From: a virus
DNA length: 56,203 nt
Virus record (IMG/VR): IMGVR_UViG_3300030060_001517
Location: 1-56,203 of that record
Reading direction: 5' to 3' (one strand)
In this document: piece after piece, positions 16,882-25,817 of the stretch
Layout of the letters: every line of letters starts with the position of its first letter
Numbering within the stretch: position 1 is the first letter of the stretch
The notes under the pieces: generated by a model
The model's input: only the letters and a program-made list of their open reading frames with translations
What the model was told of the DNA's origin: nothing
The model's database searches: none
Position numbers and translations under genes: made by a program

Positions 16882-17754
16882 ATGGCTGAAACAGGGTATA
16901 CCCCAATACAACTTTATAGAAGTTCTACCGCAGCAGCTACACCAAGCGCATCCGACTTAGCTGATGGGGAACTCGCTATTAATACTAATGATGGTAAATT
17001 ATTTTTTAAAAATTCAGGTGGTGCAGTAACTGAAATTGCTTCTACTGGAGGTAATACAGGAACAGTAAGTTCTGTAGCTTTTTCTACAGGAAGTACAGGG
17101 TTAAGTGTATCAGGTAGTCCTATTACTACGAGCGGTACTATCACATTAGCAGGAACTTTAGCAACAGCTAATGGTGGAACAGGTTCTACAAGCACTACTT
17201 ATTGTAATCTTACAAGTAATGTTACAGGAACCTTACCTACTGCTAATGGCGGTACAGGTTTAACTTCTTTTGCTGCAGGAACTGATTATGTGGCACCAGG
17301 AACAGCTACAACTTTTACAGCTAAACAAACTTTAGCTGGTTCTACTAGTTCTCTTTCAGCTGTAGTTAAAAATATGGCTGAAGTAACTACAGTATCAGCA
17401 ACTGCTGCTACAGGAACAATTGATTTTGATACTTCTACTCAATCAGTACTTTATTATACTTCTAATGCTGCTGCTAACTTTACAGTAAATTTTAGATGCT
17501 CTAGCGGAACTTCTTTAGATACTGCGATGTCTACAGGTGAAACTTTAACTTGTGCATTTATGGTTACTAATGGAGGAACAGCTTATTATAATAATGCTAT
17601 TACAGTAGATGGAGTATCTGTAACTCCTAAATATCAATTCGGTACAGCTTGGAGTTCAGGTAATACTAATTCTATTGATATTTATTCTTACACTATAGTT
17701 AAAACTGGCTCAGCAGCATTTACTGTATTTACAAGTCAGTCTAAATTCGCATAA
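16882..17754 (+). CDS. Tail fibre protein
   Basis: 290 residues. The N-terminus (TPIQLYRSSTAAATPSASDL, then ADGELAINTNDGKLFFKNSG) is a common virion-binding start of tail fibres. The middle has ANGGTGSTST and ANGGTGLTSF repeats, and the C-terminal ~130 residues form a beta-rich tip (TVNFRCSSGTSLDTAMSTGE). CGGAG precedes the ATG. It probably takes part in host recognition with the following glycine-rich protein. Confidence 0.75.
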   Translation: MAETGYTPIQLYRSSTAAATPSASDLADGELAINTNDGKLFFKNSGGAVTEIASTGGNTGTVSSVAFSTGSTGLSVSGSPITTSGTITLAGTLATANGGTGSTSTTYCNLTSNVTGTLPTANGGTGLTSFAAGTDYVAPGTATTFTAKQTLAGSTSSLSAVVKNMAEVTTVSATAATGTIDFDTSTQSVLYYTSNAAANFTVNFRCSSGTSLDTAMSTGETLTCAFMVTNGGTAYYNNAITVDGVSVTPKYQFGTAWSSGNTNSIDIYSYTIVKTGSAAFTVFTSQSKFA

Positions 17755-17764
17755 GGAGAAAAAC

Positions 17765-18490
17765 ATGCCTATATTAGAAACAAGAGGAAATGCCTGTGCA
17801 ATGGCTTTTGGTTTTTTAACTGGAGCACCGCCAGAACCACCAGGAAGTTATTCTTTTCCTAATAATTTTCAAGGACTTAGTTATCAACCTACTGGTTGGG
17901 CAAATGTTACCGTAGAAGTAAATGGAGCAGGAGGTTTTGCTGCAAGTAATCCTTATGGTTACCCAACTGGTAGTAAAGCAGAAAGAACTAACACTCCTGT
18001 AGCTGATCTTTATATATCTACTCCTTCTAGTTCTCAGTACCAGCCTAATTCTAATGGTGGTAATGGTGGTTCAGGAGGTTCTGTTAGTAGATATCCATAT
18101 CGAGGAGAAAAAGGAGGTGCTGCTGGTGTAGCATATTGGAATGGTGGCTCTGATGCATTAGTTGCTGCAGGTGGAGGAGGTGCTTCATTTACAATGAGTA
18201 GCAGTAGTCGTCGAGGCAAACAAGAAGGAGATTCTAGTGGAAGTTGTCCTAACTCAGGTAGCGGTAATAATGGTGGTAGCGGTAGCGGTGGTGCTTGTTA
18301 TTACGGCGGTGGCGGTGGAGGTGGCGGTTACTCTACTGGAGGTAATGGTGGCTCTATAAATAATGGAGGTAGAGCAGGTGGTAATGGAACTGGTCCTGAT
18401 CCCGCAGGAAGCGGAAGTTATAATTATACGAGTGTAACTGTAGGATCTCACAATTCTACAGTTTATGATGCTTCAATAACTTGGGGATAA
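17765..18490 (+). CDS. Glycine-rich adhesin-like tail protein
   Basis: 241 residues. A short N-terminal domain (MPILETRGNACAMAFGFLTG) is followed by PGSYSFPNNFQGL, then a long polyglycine region (about 90-225) with runs such as GGGGGGGGYSTGGNGG. Such regions resemble the polyglycine helices of T-even gp38-type distal adhesins, where loops between glycine strands bind the receptor. It follows a tail fibre gene, fitting a fibre-tip adhesin. Loops such as SSSSRRGKQEGDSSGSC would be candidate receptor contacts. Confidence 0.7.
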   Translation: MPILETRGNACAMAFGFLTGAPPEPPGSYSFPNNFQGLSYQPTGWANVTVEVNGAGGFAASNPYGYPTGSKAERTNTPVADLYISTPSSSQYQPNSNGGNGGSGGSVSRYPYRGEKGGAAGVAYWNGGSDALVAAGGGGASFTMSSSSRRGKQEGDSSGSCPNSGSGNNGGSGSGGACYYGGGGGGGGYSTGGNGGSINNGGRAGGNGTGPDPAGSGSYNYTSVTVGSHNSTVYDASITWG

Positions 18491-18495
18491 TTTTT

Positions 18496-19173
18496 ATGAG
18501 ACACTGGATTAAATATAAAAATGGTAGATTTGGAGGAGTATATCAAGGTGATTCTATTGAATATGGTTTTGAAGATGATAAAATAACTATAGATGAAAAC
18601 ACTTCTGATCAAGATTTATTTAGTTTAGGTATATTAAGATTAAATAAATGGAAAGCAGAATTTCCAAATAGACCTTATAAAATACAACATGGTCCTAAAT
18701 ATGAATTTGTTAATGATGGTTCAGCTGAAGTTAATGAAGTTTTTGACATAAGATATGAAACTTTTGAAGAAATAAGAAATATAAAAATAGACACATGGTA
18801 TATGAATAAAGACGGTATTCATAAACAAGGAGTATATTATAATGGTAGACATTTTGACTGTCGATTTAGAAATATGTCTCATTTATCTATTTTAGCTTCT
18901 ATGATACCCTTAGGTAAATACCCTGAAAATTTTGAATATTTTGACTCAAAAGGAGAAAGATTTTTATTTCCTGAAGAAGATTGTATAGGGTTATTAGAAG
19001 CATTTACTAAAATGATTGTAGATTTAGAAACATCTACATATAAAGTTTTTAATGAAATTATGGCAATAAATGATATAGATGAATTAATAGCCTATGCTCC
19101 TAAAATAGAATTTGAGATGTATAATAGTGATGGAAATTTAATTGGAGAAGGAGCACCAGACGATGTACTTTGA
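18496..19173 (+). CDS. DUF4376-like tail protein
   Basis: 225 residues. The middle to C-terminal part (GVYYNGRHFDCRFRNMSHLS, then a FPEEDCIGLLEAFTKMI helix) fits the DUF4376 pattern often found at the end of tail fibre or assembly proteins. Start 18496 (MRHWIKYKNG) is chosen over an upstream in-frame start at 18481. It closes the fibre block and overlaps the methyltransferase gene by 11 bases. Confidence 0.7.
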   Translation: MRHWIKYKNGRFGGVYQGDSIEYGFEDDKITIDENTSDQDLFSLGILRLNKWKAEFPNRPYKIQHGPKYEFVNDGSAEVNEVFDIRYETFEEIRNIKIDTWYMNKDGIHKQGVYYNGRHFDCRFRNMSHLSILASMIPLGKYPENFEYFDSKGERFLFPEEDCIGLLEAFTKMIVDLETSTYKVFNEIMAINDIDELIAYAPKIEFEMYNSDGNLIGEGAPDDVL

Positions 19174-19708
19174 TAGTAAACCTTTATTTGTTAATTTACC
19201 TATAACCGAAGCTATGGTAAGTGCAGAAAACATATTAAATGAAAAAGCTGAATCTTTTTCAGTATTTTCTTCTGAGTTAAATGGTAAAACAGTATTTGAT
19301 GTAGGATGCTGCGATGGAAGATTTTCTGCATGGTGTTTAGATCAAGGAGCTACACATGTTCATGGTTTAGATGTTAATAGTAATTATATAGCTGGTGCTG
19401 AAAATATTATGCCTAATTATTTTACAGCAGACAAATATACTTTTGAGGTAGGTGATATAAATACTTATACTCCTACTGCAACTTATGATGTAGTTATTTT
19501 ATTTAGTATATTATATTTTGGAGATGTTGATACTCAAATAGAAAAAGCATGTTCTATGGCAGATACAATATTAATAGCTACAGAATGGAGCGATGCTTGT
19601 CCTGAAGACGAAGTTACTGCTAAATTTACTTCTTTAAATTATACTTTAGAAAATATAGTAACAACTCCTGCAGAATTAACATTATTAATAGCGAGAAAAG
19701 GAACTTAA
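19163..19708 (+). CDS. Class I SAM-dependent methyltransferase
   Basis: 181 residues with the SAM-binding motif VFDVGCCDGRF (residues 44-54), the acidic end of strand 2 (HVHGLDVN) and a strand-4 YDVVILFSILYF motif. The substrate cannot be read; the fold covers small molecules, proteins and sugars. Start 19163 (GAAGGAG upstream) overlaps the preceding tail gene by 11 bases. It opens the four-gene enzyme cassette 19163-21843 inside the tail module, so a virion or host-surface target is a reasonable guess. Confidence 0.8.
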   Translation: MYFDSKPLFVNLPITEAMVSAENILNEKAESFSVFSSELNGKTVFDVGCCDGRFSAWCLDQGATHVHGLDVNSNYIAGAENIMPNYFTADKYTFEVGDINTYTPTATYDVVILFSILYFGDVDTQIEKACSMADTILIATEWSDACPEDEVTAKFTSLNYTLENIVTTPAELTLLIARKGT

Positions 19709-19709
19709 T

Positions 19710-20504
19710 ATGGAACAAGTTTTACTCGCAGGATTACCAAGATCAGGATCTACCGTATTATGCGGTTTATTATCTCAAAACCCTGAAATAAATGTTACAG
19801 AAGCATCAACATTATTACCTCTTTTAATGAATGTTAGAGAATGGTGGTCAAATGCGCCTAAAAATAGAGTTACAGAAAAACAAGAAAAACTTACACCAAT
19901 CTTAAAATCTATTTTTGAAACATATAATGATGGAAATCACACTGTAAGTATAGATAAAGATAGAAATTGGCCATTTTACTTAGATTTATTAGACACTTTA
20001 ACTGATAAACCTACTAAAATAATCTGCACAGTAAGACCTCCATTAGAATGTGCTGCTTCTTTTGGTAGATTATATGAAAAAGAGCCAGAAACTTACACTC
20101 AAATGGAAGAAATAACTAGAACAATAGGATTTACTACATTAGATAGAGCTAAATCAATGTTAAGTCCAGAAGGATCAATAGGAAAAGCATATTCTGCTCT
20201 TTTTGAAGCATCTGTAGTTCAAAATAGACATGAAAATATGTTATTTTTAGATTATCATAAATTATGCGCTAATCCTCAAGAGCAATTAGCCAGAATTTAT
20301 AAATATTTAGGTATAAATTTATTTAAAAATCATAATTTTGATAAAATAACTAATGCTCAAGAACAAAATGACTTAAATTATAGATCTTTTAGTAAAACTC
20401 ATCAAATTGAACCTAAATTAAGAGAAGGTTATAGAGATTTAGGTAGATTAAACATGTTTAAAAATGAATTTAATTGCGAGGAGTTCTGGTCGTCATGGAT
20501 ATAA
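19710..20504 (+). CDS. PAPS-dependent sulfotransferase
   Basis: 264 residues. The 5'-phosphosulfate loop GLPRSGSTVL (residues 8-17) and a 3'-phosphate-binding pattern VRPPLECAASFGR (R109, S117) mark the sulfotransferase superfamily, which moves sulfate from PAPS to hydroxyl or amine groups. An APS kinase that would make PAPS lies two genes downstream. It is unusual among tail genes; the acceptor (host glycan, virion protein or small molecule) is not shown. AAAGGA precedes the ATG, and its end overlaps the next gene by 10 bases. Confidence 0.85.
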   Translation: MEQVLLAGLPRSGSTVLCGLLSQNPEINVTEASTLLPLLMNVREWWSNAPKNRVTEKQEKLTPILKSIFETYNDGNHTVSIDKDRNWPFYLDLLDTLTDKPTKIICTVRPPLECAASFGRLYEKEPETYTQMEEITRTIGFTTLDRAKSMLSPEGSIGKAYSALFEASVVQNRHENMLFLDYHKLCANPQEQLARIYKYLGINLFKNHNFDKITNAQEQNDLNYRSFSKTHQIEPKLREGYRDLGRLNMFKNEFNCEEFWSSWI

Positions 20505-21055
20505 TAGATTGGAGCAGAAAAATAGGAAATCTTGATTCTTCTAAAATTATGAAGTTTATTTCTTCATTACCAGAAGAAGATTGGAATGAATTTACTGATA
20601 GACAAACTCGTTTTACTTTTCATAAATATACTCAATGTATTGCAGGTTTATTTCCTGATAGATCAGATTGGCCAAAAGTAAAATTAGAAACTTTTAAACA
20701 CTCAGAAACATTATCTAAATTAGTTCAAGACTTGTGTTTCAATGTATCTGATTATTATCAAAAAGATTTTAAAGTAACTACTGCAATGGTTGTTAAAATG
20801 CAAGGTAATTCAGAAATTGAGTCTCACAGTGATACTCATCCTTATTTTGGTGAAACTCATAGAGTTCATTGGTGTTTAGAAGGTGATTATGAAAATATGC
20901 ATTTTGTCATAGCTGGTAATAAAATACCAATGATGAAAGGTGATGTTATTGAGATAAATAACAGGTTACCTCATCATGTAGTATATGATGGTGATTCTCC
21001 TCGTTATAATTTAATAATAGATTTTGCAGAAAATCATAAAGGAAGAATGATATGA
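20495..21055 (+). CDS. Aspartyl/asparaginyl hydroxylase-like 2OG-Fe(II) oxygenase
   Basis: 186 residues. The HxD iron motif is ESHSDTH (H111, D113) and the distal His lies in RLPHHVVYDG (H160 or H161), followed by a SPRYNLIIDF strand whose Arg would bind 2-oxoglutarate. This matches the Asp/Asn beta-hydroxylase type of cupin oxygenase. Start 20495 has GAGGAG upstream. It could hydroxylate a protein side chain or a small molecule. In this cassette it may prepare a hydroxyl group for the sulfotransferase, which is speculation. Confidence 0.75.
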   Translation: MDIIDWSRKIGNLDSSKIMKFISSLPEEDWNEFTDRQTRFTFHKYTQCIAGLFPDRSDWPKVKLETFKHSETLSKLVQDLCFNVSDYYQKDFKVTTAMVVKMQGNSEIESHSDTHPYFGETHRVHWCLEGDYENMHFVIAGNKIPMMKGDVIEINNRLPHHVVYDGDSPRYNLIIDFAENHKGRMI

Positions 21056-21843
21056 TAAAAATTTTAGTTATGGGATTACCAGGATCAGGAAAAACTACTT
21101 TTTCTAACTCATTAAGAAACTTTTTTAATGAATCTAGATCTATTAATTGTGTTGAACATCTTAATGCTGATAATATAAGAAAAAAGTTTAATGATTGGGA
21201 CTTTAGTAAAGAAGGAAGAATAAGGCAATCTTTAAGAATGAGTGATTTATTAGAAGAATCTACTGCTGAATATACTATAGCTGATTTTATAGCTCCTTTA
21301 CCAGAAATGAGAAAAAATGTAAAAGCAGATTGGGTAATATGGTTAGACACTATTGAATATAGCAGGTATAAAGATACTGATGATATGTTTATAGCACCTA
21401 AAATTTATGACTTTAGAATACCTGAACAAAATTCTGCTAAATGGGCATATTATGTAGGAATGAATATTTTAGAAAATAAAAGAAGACCTAAATTTGATTG
21501 GAAGAAAGAGACTGTTCAAATGTTAGGTAGATGGCAACCTTGGCATAAAGGACACAGAGCTTTATTTGAAAAAGCTATAGTTAAAACAGGACAAGTAGTT
21601 ATTCAAATAAGAGATTGTAATGGATGGAAAAATTCTAATCCTTTTAATATAAACCAAATAGAAAATAGTATAAGAAAAGATCTAGATCCTTTATATCAAG
21701 GTCAATATGAAATACAAACTGTTCCTAATATTGTTAATATTACATATGGTAGAGATGTAGGTTATAAAATAGAAAAAGAAGTTTTAAATAAAGAAATTGA
21801 AAATGTATCTGCTACAAAAATTCGTGAGGAGATGAAATTATGA
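21052..21843 (+). CDS. APS kinase-like domain fused to HxGH nucleotidyltransferase
   Basis: 263 residues, two domains. Residues 1-145: P-loop GLPGSGKTT (8-16) and an LNADNIRKKFNDWDFSKEGR region like adenylylsulfate kinase, which phosphorylates APS to PAPS. Residues 155-263: a nucleotidyltransferase with GRWQPWHKGH (H165, H168) and SATKIREEM (253-261), the two signatures of the cytidylyl/adenylyltransferase superfamily that includes NMN adenylyltransferases and ATP sulfurylase. The second domain is far shorter than normal ATP sulfurylase. A PAPS-forming bifunctional enzyme feeding the 19710 sulfotransferase is an attractive inference; NAD- or CDP-type chemistry is the alternative. Confidence 0.8.
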   Translation: MIKILVMGLPGSGKTTFSNSLRNFFNESRSINCVEHLNADNIRKKFNDWDFSKEGRIRQSLRMSDLLEESTAEYTIADFIAPLPEMRKNVKADWVIWLDTIEYSRYKDTDDMFIAPKIYDFRIPEQNSAKWAYYVGMNILENKRRPKFDWKKETVQMLGRWQPWHKGHRALFEKAIVKTGQVVIQIRDCNGWKNSNPFNINQIENSIRKDLDPLYQGQYEIQTVPNIVNITYGRDVGYKIEKEVLNKEIENVSATKIREEMKL

Positions 21844-22472
21844 GTTACACAATGACTTATGATAGTTTATTGGTAGATCTGAGAAGATATTTAGAAAGAG
21901 GATTTACTCAAAATAGTGATCAAATTGTTTTTGATCAACTTCCTAGATTAGTAACTTTAGGAGAAAGAAGAATAGCTAGAGAACTTAAAATAGAAGGATT
22001 CATAAGAGCAGTTAATCTACCATTAGCGGTAGGTGTTTCTACTTATCTAAAACCTGATAGATGGAGAGACACTACTTCTATGACTGTTAATGGAACTGCC
22101 ATCCAAGCACGATCGTATGAGTACTGTAGGAACTATTGGCCAAATGAAGCGGAAACAGGAACCCCACAATTTTATGCTGATTATGATTATCAACATTGGT
22201 TAATAGCTCCTACACCGAATACGACAGACACTTTAGAAATTTTATATTATGAACAACCTGCATTATTAGGAGATGATTTTCAAAGCAACTGGTTAACAGA
22301 ATATGCTCCTGATGTTTTATTATATGCTGCTTTATTAGAAGCTACACCATTTTTAAAAGATGATGAAAGAATACAAACATGGAGAGAATTATATGATAGA
22401 GCAGCACAAGCATTAGCAGGAGAAGATTTATCTAGAATAATGGACAGAACAGCAACAAGGAGTGAAGCATAA
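21840..22472 (+). CDS. Head-tail adaptor (SU10 adaptor-like)
   Basis: 210 residues. The LPRLVTLGERRIARELKIEG helix (34-53), RDTTSMTVNG turn and the LLYAALLEATPFLKDDERIQ helix suit the phage adaptor group that sits under the portal in SU10-like podoviruses. It returns the gene order to virion assembly after the enzyme cassette, which was therefore probably inserted. GAGGAG precedes the start, and it overlaps neighbours by 4 and 1 bases. Confidence 0.75.
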   Translation: MSYTMTYDSLLVDLRRYLERGFTQNSDQIVFDQLPRLVTLGERRIARELKIEGFIRAVNLPLAVGVSTYLKPDRWRDTTSMTVNGTAIQARSYEYCRNYWPNEAETGTPQFYADYDYQHWLIAPTPNTTDTLEILYYEQPALLGDDFQSNWLTEYAPDVLLYAALLEATPFLKDDERIQTWRELYDRAAQALAGEDLSRIMDRTATRSEA

Positions 22473-23674
22473 TGCCTACTTATACCGATGTATTTGGCGG
22501 AGCCAATATTTACCCAAGTGAAATAAGTTACAGCTCAGTAGCTTTATCTTCTGATATTACCTTATCTTGGCCAGAAGAAACTTCTACTAATGTTAATTTA
22601 GCTACTAGAATAATAGATGTAACTCCATCTACTTCTGGTTTAGCTATAACTTTACCTGATGCTACTAAAAGCGGTACTGGTAATACTATTTTATTTAATA
22701 ATAAAGGAAGTGATACTTTTACAGTAAATAATGCTGGAGGAGTGCAAGTAGCAACCATTGCTGCAGGTCAGATATGGCAAATATATTTAACCAATAATAC
22801 TACTGTAAATGGTTCTTGGCAGATTCTTCAATATGGGGCTACTACTTCAAGTGCTAATGCTTCTGCTTTAGCAGGTACAGGTTTAGTAGCAGTAGGTTCT
22901 TTACTTTCTCAAGCTGTTCCTATAACAGGATTTAACAGTGATTTTACTGCTAATGCAGATTCTAGAGCTATATTTTATAATTGGACAGGAGCAGGAGGAA
23001 CTTTAACTTTACCTGATCCTGCTGTAGTAAATGATAACTGGTTTATATATTTAAGAAATTCAGGAACAGGAGCAGTTCTTGCTGATCCCTCAGGAGTTAC
23101 TTTAATTGACGGTGGTAATGATTTATCTTTTCAACCTGGTGAATCTGCTATCATTGCTTGTGACGGTACTAATTTTTATACTATAGGTTTTGGTCAATCA
23201 GCTACTTTTGCTTTTGATTATACAGTTATTGATATTTCAGGAACTGGTGATTACACCTTAAGCGGTACAGAATTAAATAGAGTAGCTTATAGATTTACAG
23301 GAACTCTAAGCGGTAATAGAAATGTAATAATACCTGCGACTGTTCAACAATATTGGATAGATAATAGAACTACAGGAGCATATACTTTAACAGTAAAAGT
23401 TAGTGGTCAAACTGGAGTAACTATTGCTTCAGGAGTAAGAGGAATATATTATTGTGATGGTAGTGATATTCTTGATGCTGACACTTCTTCAGTATCTTTA
23501 CCTCTAGCTATAAGTGATGGCGGTACAGGAGCAACAACTGCTGGTGCTGCTTTAATTAATTTAGGAATATCAGCCACAGGATCTGCCTTATTTACAGCAG
23601 CAGATACGGCAGCAGCATGGAGTGTTTTAGGAGTAGCTCCATCAGGAGTAGTTAATGGGGGTACATTTACATAA
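22472..23674 (+). CDS. Tail/virion appendage protein with fibre motif
   Basis: 400 residues, beta-rich. It carries two or three similar domains (SGLAITLPDATKSGTGNTIL, GAGGTLTLPDPAVVNDNWFI, TLSGNRNVIIPATVQQYWID), each resembling a repeated beta-sandwich, then the fibre motif DGGTGATTAGAALINLG and the end VVNGGTFT. Probably a tail appendage linking the adaptor to a fibre. It overlaps the next gene by one base. Confidence 0.65.
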   Translation: MPTYTDVFGGANIYPSEISYSSVALSSDITLSWPEETSTNVNLATRIIDVTPSTSGLAITLPDATKSGTGNTILFNNKGSDTFTVNNAGGVQVATIAAGQIWQIYLTNNTTVNGSWQILQYGATTSSANASALAGTGLVAVGSLLSQAVPITGFNSDFTANADSRAIFYNWTGAGGTLTLPDPAVVNDNWFIYLRNSGTGAVLADPSGVTLIDGGNDLSFQPGESAIIACDGTNFYTIGFGQSATFAFDYTVIDISGTGDYTLSGTELNRVAYRFTGTLSGNRNVIIPATVQQYWIDNRTTGAYTLTVKVSGQTGVTIASGVRGIYYCDGSDILDADTSSVSLPLAISDGGTGATTAGAALINLGISATGSALFTAADTAAAWSVLGVAPSGVVNGGTFT

Positions 23675-25563
23675 TGCCTATTCAAACCGCAGTATTAAGA
23701 TCTAATCCTGGTATAAAAAGAGATGGGACTAAGTTTGAAGGAGACTTCTATACTGACGGTCAATGGGTGCGTTGGCAACGAGGATTACCTCGTAAAATGG
23801 GAGGTTTCAAAACTACTCAAAAATCTTTACAAGAAGTAAGCAGAGGTTTTTCTACTTTTACTCAAATGATGTTTGTATATTGTCATTCAGGAGGTACATC
23901 TTCTTTAGAAAGATTTACTTTAGATGGCACAGGAAACAGCTCAATAGTTACTGACCGAACTCCTGCCACCTTAACTGTAGATGATCATAATTATTGGATG
24001 TTTGATGTAATTTATGATTCATCTACTAATCAAAATTATTTAGTAGCTCATGTTTCTCCTAATGGTGATTGTATATGTAATGATCAGGGAGGTCAAATTT
24101 TTTATGGTGAAGTTTTAGGAACAGCAGTATTAAATCCTATAACTTTACCAGCTAATACTAATGTCACAGGAGGTATAGTAAGTTTACATCCTTATTTATT
24201 TTATTACGGTACTGACGGTAATATAGGTTGGTCAGTAGCAGGAGATCCTACAGATTTATCAGGTACAGGTTCAGGAGTTGCTAGAGTTTGGGGACAAAAA
24301 ATTATAAAAGGATTACCTATGAGAGCAGGATCTGGAACTGCTCCTGCAGGATTATTTTGGGCATTTGATGCAGTTATTAGAGCTACTTTTGTAGGAGGAA
24401 CAACTATATTTCAATTTGATGTTATAGCTACAGGAACTTCTATTATGTCTCAATTCTGTGTAGTAGATTATGATGGAGTATTTTATTGGGCAGGTGTTGA
24501 TCGTTTTTACATGTTTAATGGTGTAGTAAGAGAAGTTCCTAATAGTATGAACTTAAATTATTTCTTTGATGAAATAAATGTAGATGCGCAAACCAAGACT
24601 TTTGGTTTTCAAATTCCTAAGTATGGTGAAATATGGTGGTGTTATCCTAAAGGAACTGCTACTGAATGCACACATGCTGTAGTTTATAATGTGAGAGAAA
24701 ATACCTGGTATGATACAGAACTTCCAAATGAAGGAAGATCAGCAGGACATTTTAATAACTCATTTGCTGCTCCAGTTTTAACAGGAATTAAAGCAGATCT
24801 TTTACCAGTAGATCCTACCATAACTTTAGCTGTTACAGTTTCTAATCCAGGAAGCGGTAATAAATATTTTATAGACGGAGTTCAACAACCTACTTTAACT
24901 TTAACTGAAGGAAATACATATAGGTTTGATCAATCTGACTCTACAAATGGAACTCCTTCTTCTCATCCGTTAAGACTTTCAGAAACTTCAGATGGTACAC
25001 ACGGAGGAGGAACAGAATATACTACAGGAGTTACAGTAGTAGGCACTCCAGGAAGTGCTGGTGCATATACAGAAATAGTAGTTCCTACAGGAGCACCTAC
25101 TTTATATTATTACTGTTCTGTTCATTCAGGAATGGGTGGTCAAGCTAACACTCCTGCTAGAGGAGAAGGTTATAAAGTATGGCAACATGAATTTAAAGTA
25201 GATGAATATGATGGTCCTAATATAAGACCAATAAAATCTTATTTTGAAACTTCAGATTTATCTACTTTAGTTACAGGAGAAAATAGATATCTAAGAATAA
25301 CAACAATTGAACCAGATTTTGTTCAAAATAAAGATATGACGGTAACAGTTACAGGAAGAGCTAATGCTAGAGCACCAGAGGTAGTAAGTACTCAATTTAC
25401 TTTCCCTGACTCTGCTACTGAGCCTTATGAACAAATAGTTATGTTAAAAGAACAAAGAAGAGAATTAAGAGTTAGATTTGAGTCTAACTCTGTTTATGGT
25501 GATTATCAAATGGGGCAAATAATAGGTCACTTTGATAGCGGAGATGGGACAGATTTAGGATGA
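23674..25563 (+). CDS. Tail hub protein (P22 gp10-like) with cupredoxin-like insert
   Basis: 629 residues. The start (TAVLRSNPGIKRDGTKFEGD, QWVRWQRGLPRKMGGFK) and the beta-propeller-like body (FYWAGVDRFYMFNGVVREVP) resemble P22 gp10-type tail hub or stabilisation proteins. Residues ~390-495 form an insert beginning KYFIDGVQQPTLTLTEGNTY and ending YYYCSVHSGMGG. H431, C481, H484 and M487 are placed like type I copper ligands of plastocyanin. The insert looks like a cupredoxin-fold domain, but copper binding is not shown. The C-terminus returns to gp10-like strands. Confidence 0.7.
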   Translation: MPIQTAVLRSNPGIKRDGTKFEGDFYTDGQWVRWQRGLPRKMGGFKTTQKSLQEVSRGFSTFTQMMFVYCHSGGTSSLERFTLDGTGNSSIVTDRTPATLTVDDHNYWMFDVIYDSSTNQNYLVAHVSPNGDCICNDQGGQIFYGEVLGTAVLNPITLPANTNVTGGIVSLHPYLFYYGTDGNIGWSVAGDPTDLSGTGSGVARVWGQKIIKGLPMRAGSGTAPAGLFWAFDAVIRATFVGGTTIFQFDVIATGTSIMSQFCVVDYDGVFYWAGVDRFYMFNGVVREVPNSMNLNYFFDEINVDAQTKTFGFQIPKYGEIWWCYPKGTATECTHAVVYNVRENTWYDTELPNEGRSAGHFNNSFAAPVLTGIKADLLPVDPTITLAVTVSNPGSGNKYFIDGVQQPTLTLTEGNTYRFDQSDSTNGTPSSHPLRLSETSDGTHGGGTEYTTGVTVVGTPGSAGAYTEIVVPTGAPTLYYYCSVHSGMGGQANTPARGEGYKVWQHEFKVDEYDGPNIRPIKSYFETSDLSTLVTGENRYLRITTIEPDFVQNKDMTVTVTGRANARAPEVVSTQFTFPDSATEPYEQIVMLKEQRRELRVRFESNSVYGDYQMGQIIGHFDSGDGTDLG

Positions 25564-25817
25564 CCGCAGGATTAAATACAGGAATAAGTGTAACTTTACC
25601 AGTAGGTATAAGTTTAGAAGAATGGGCAGATGCCTTAATTACAGATTTTAGTAATTTTGGTGCTTATTCTCCTTTAACTGATCCTGATAAATGGCAAGAT
25701 TGGGCAAGTCAATATAATAGAGCTACTAATTTAATAGAAGATTTTCCTGATCCTTACGGATTTGATAAAACAGAATGGAGAGAATGGGCAGAAAGATTTG
25801 TTCAAAGTACATTATGA
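25560..25817 (+). CDS. Small tail-region protein, unknown
   Basis: 85 residues, Trp-rich (EEWADALITDFSNFG, DKWQDWASQYNRATN, TEWREWAERF). It overlaps both neighbours by 4 bases (ATGA), so its amount is tied to the tail hub. Probably a minor virion protein; no known motif. Confidence 0.6.
   Translation: MTAGLNTGISVTLPVGISLEEWADALITDFSNFGAYSPLTDPDKWQDWASQYNRATNLIEDFPDPYGFDKTEWREWAERFVQSTL

Noticed and set aside
17671-17699. TATAGT inside fibre gene 16882 as a promoter
   Set aside because: The hexamer 17 bases upstream (TCTATT) does not match the -35 of the seven gap promoters.
16800-23674. Programmed frameshift at GGTFS/GGTFT gene ends joining fibre genes
   Set aside because: The following genes have their own starts, and 16882 also has a good ribosome site; no slippery heptamer was found at either end.
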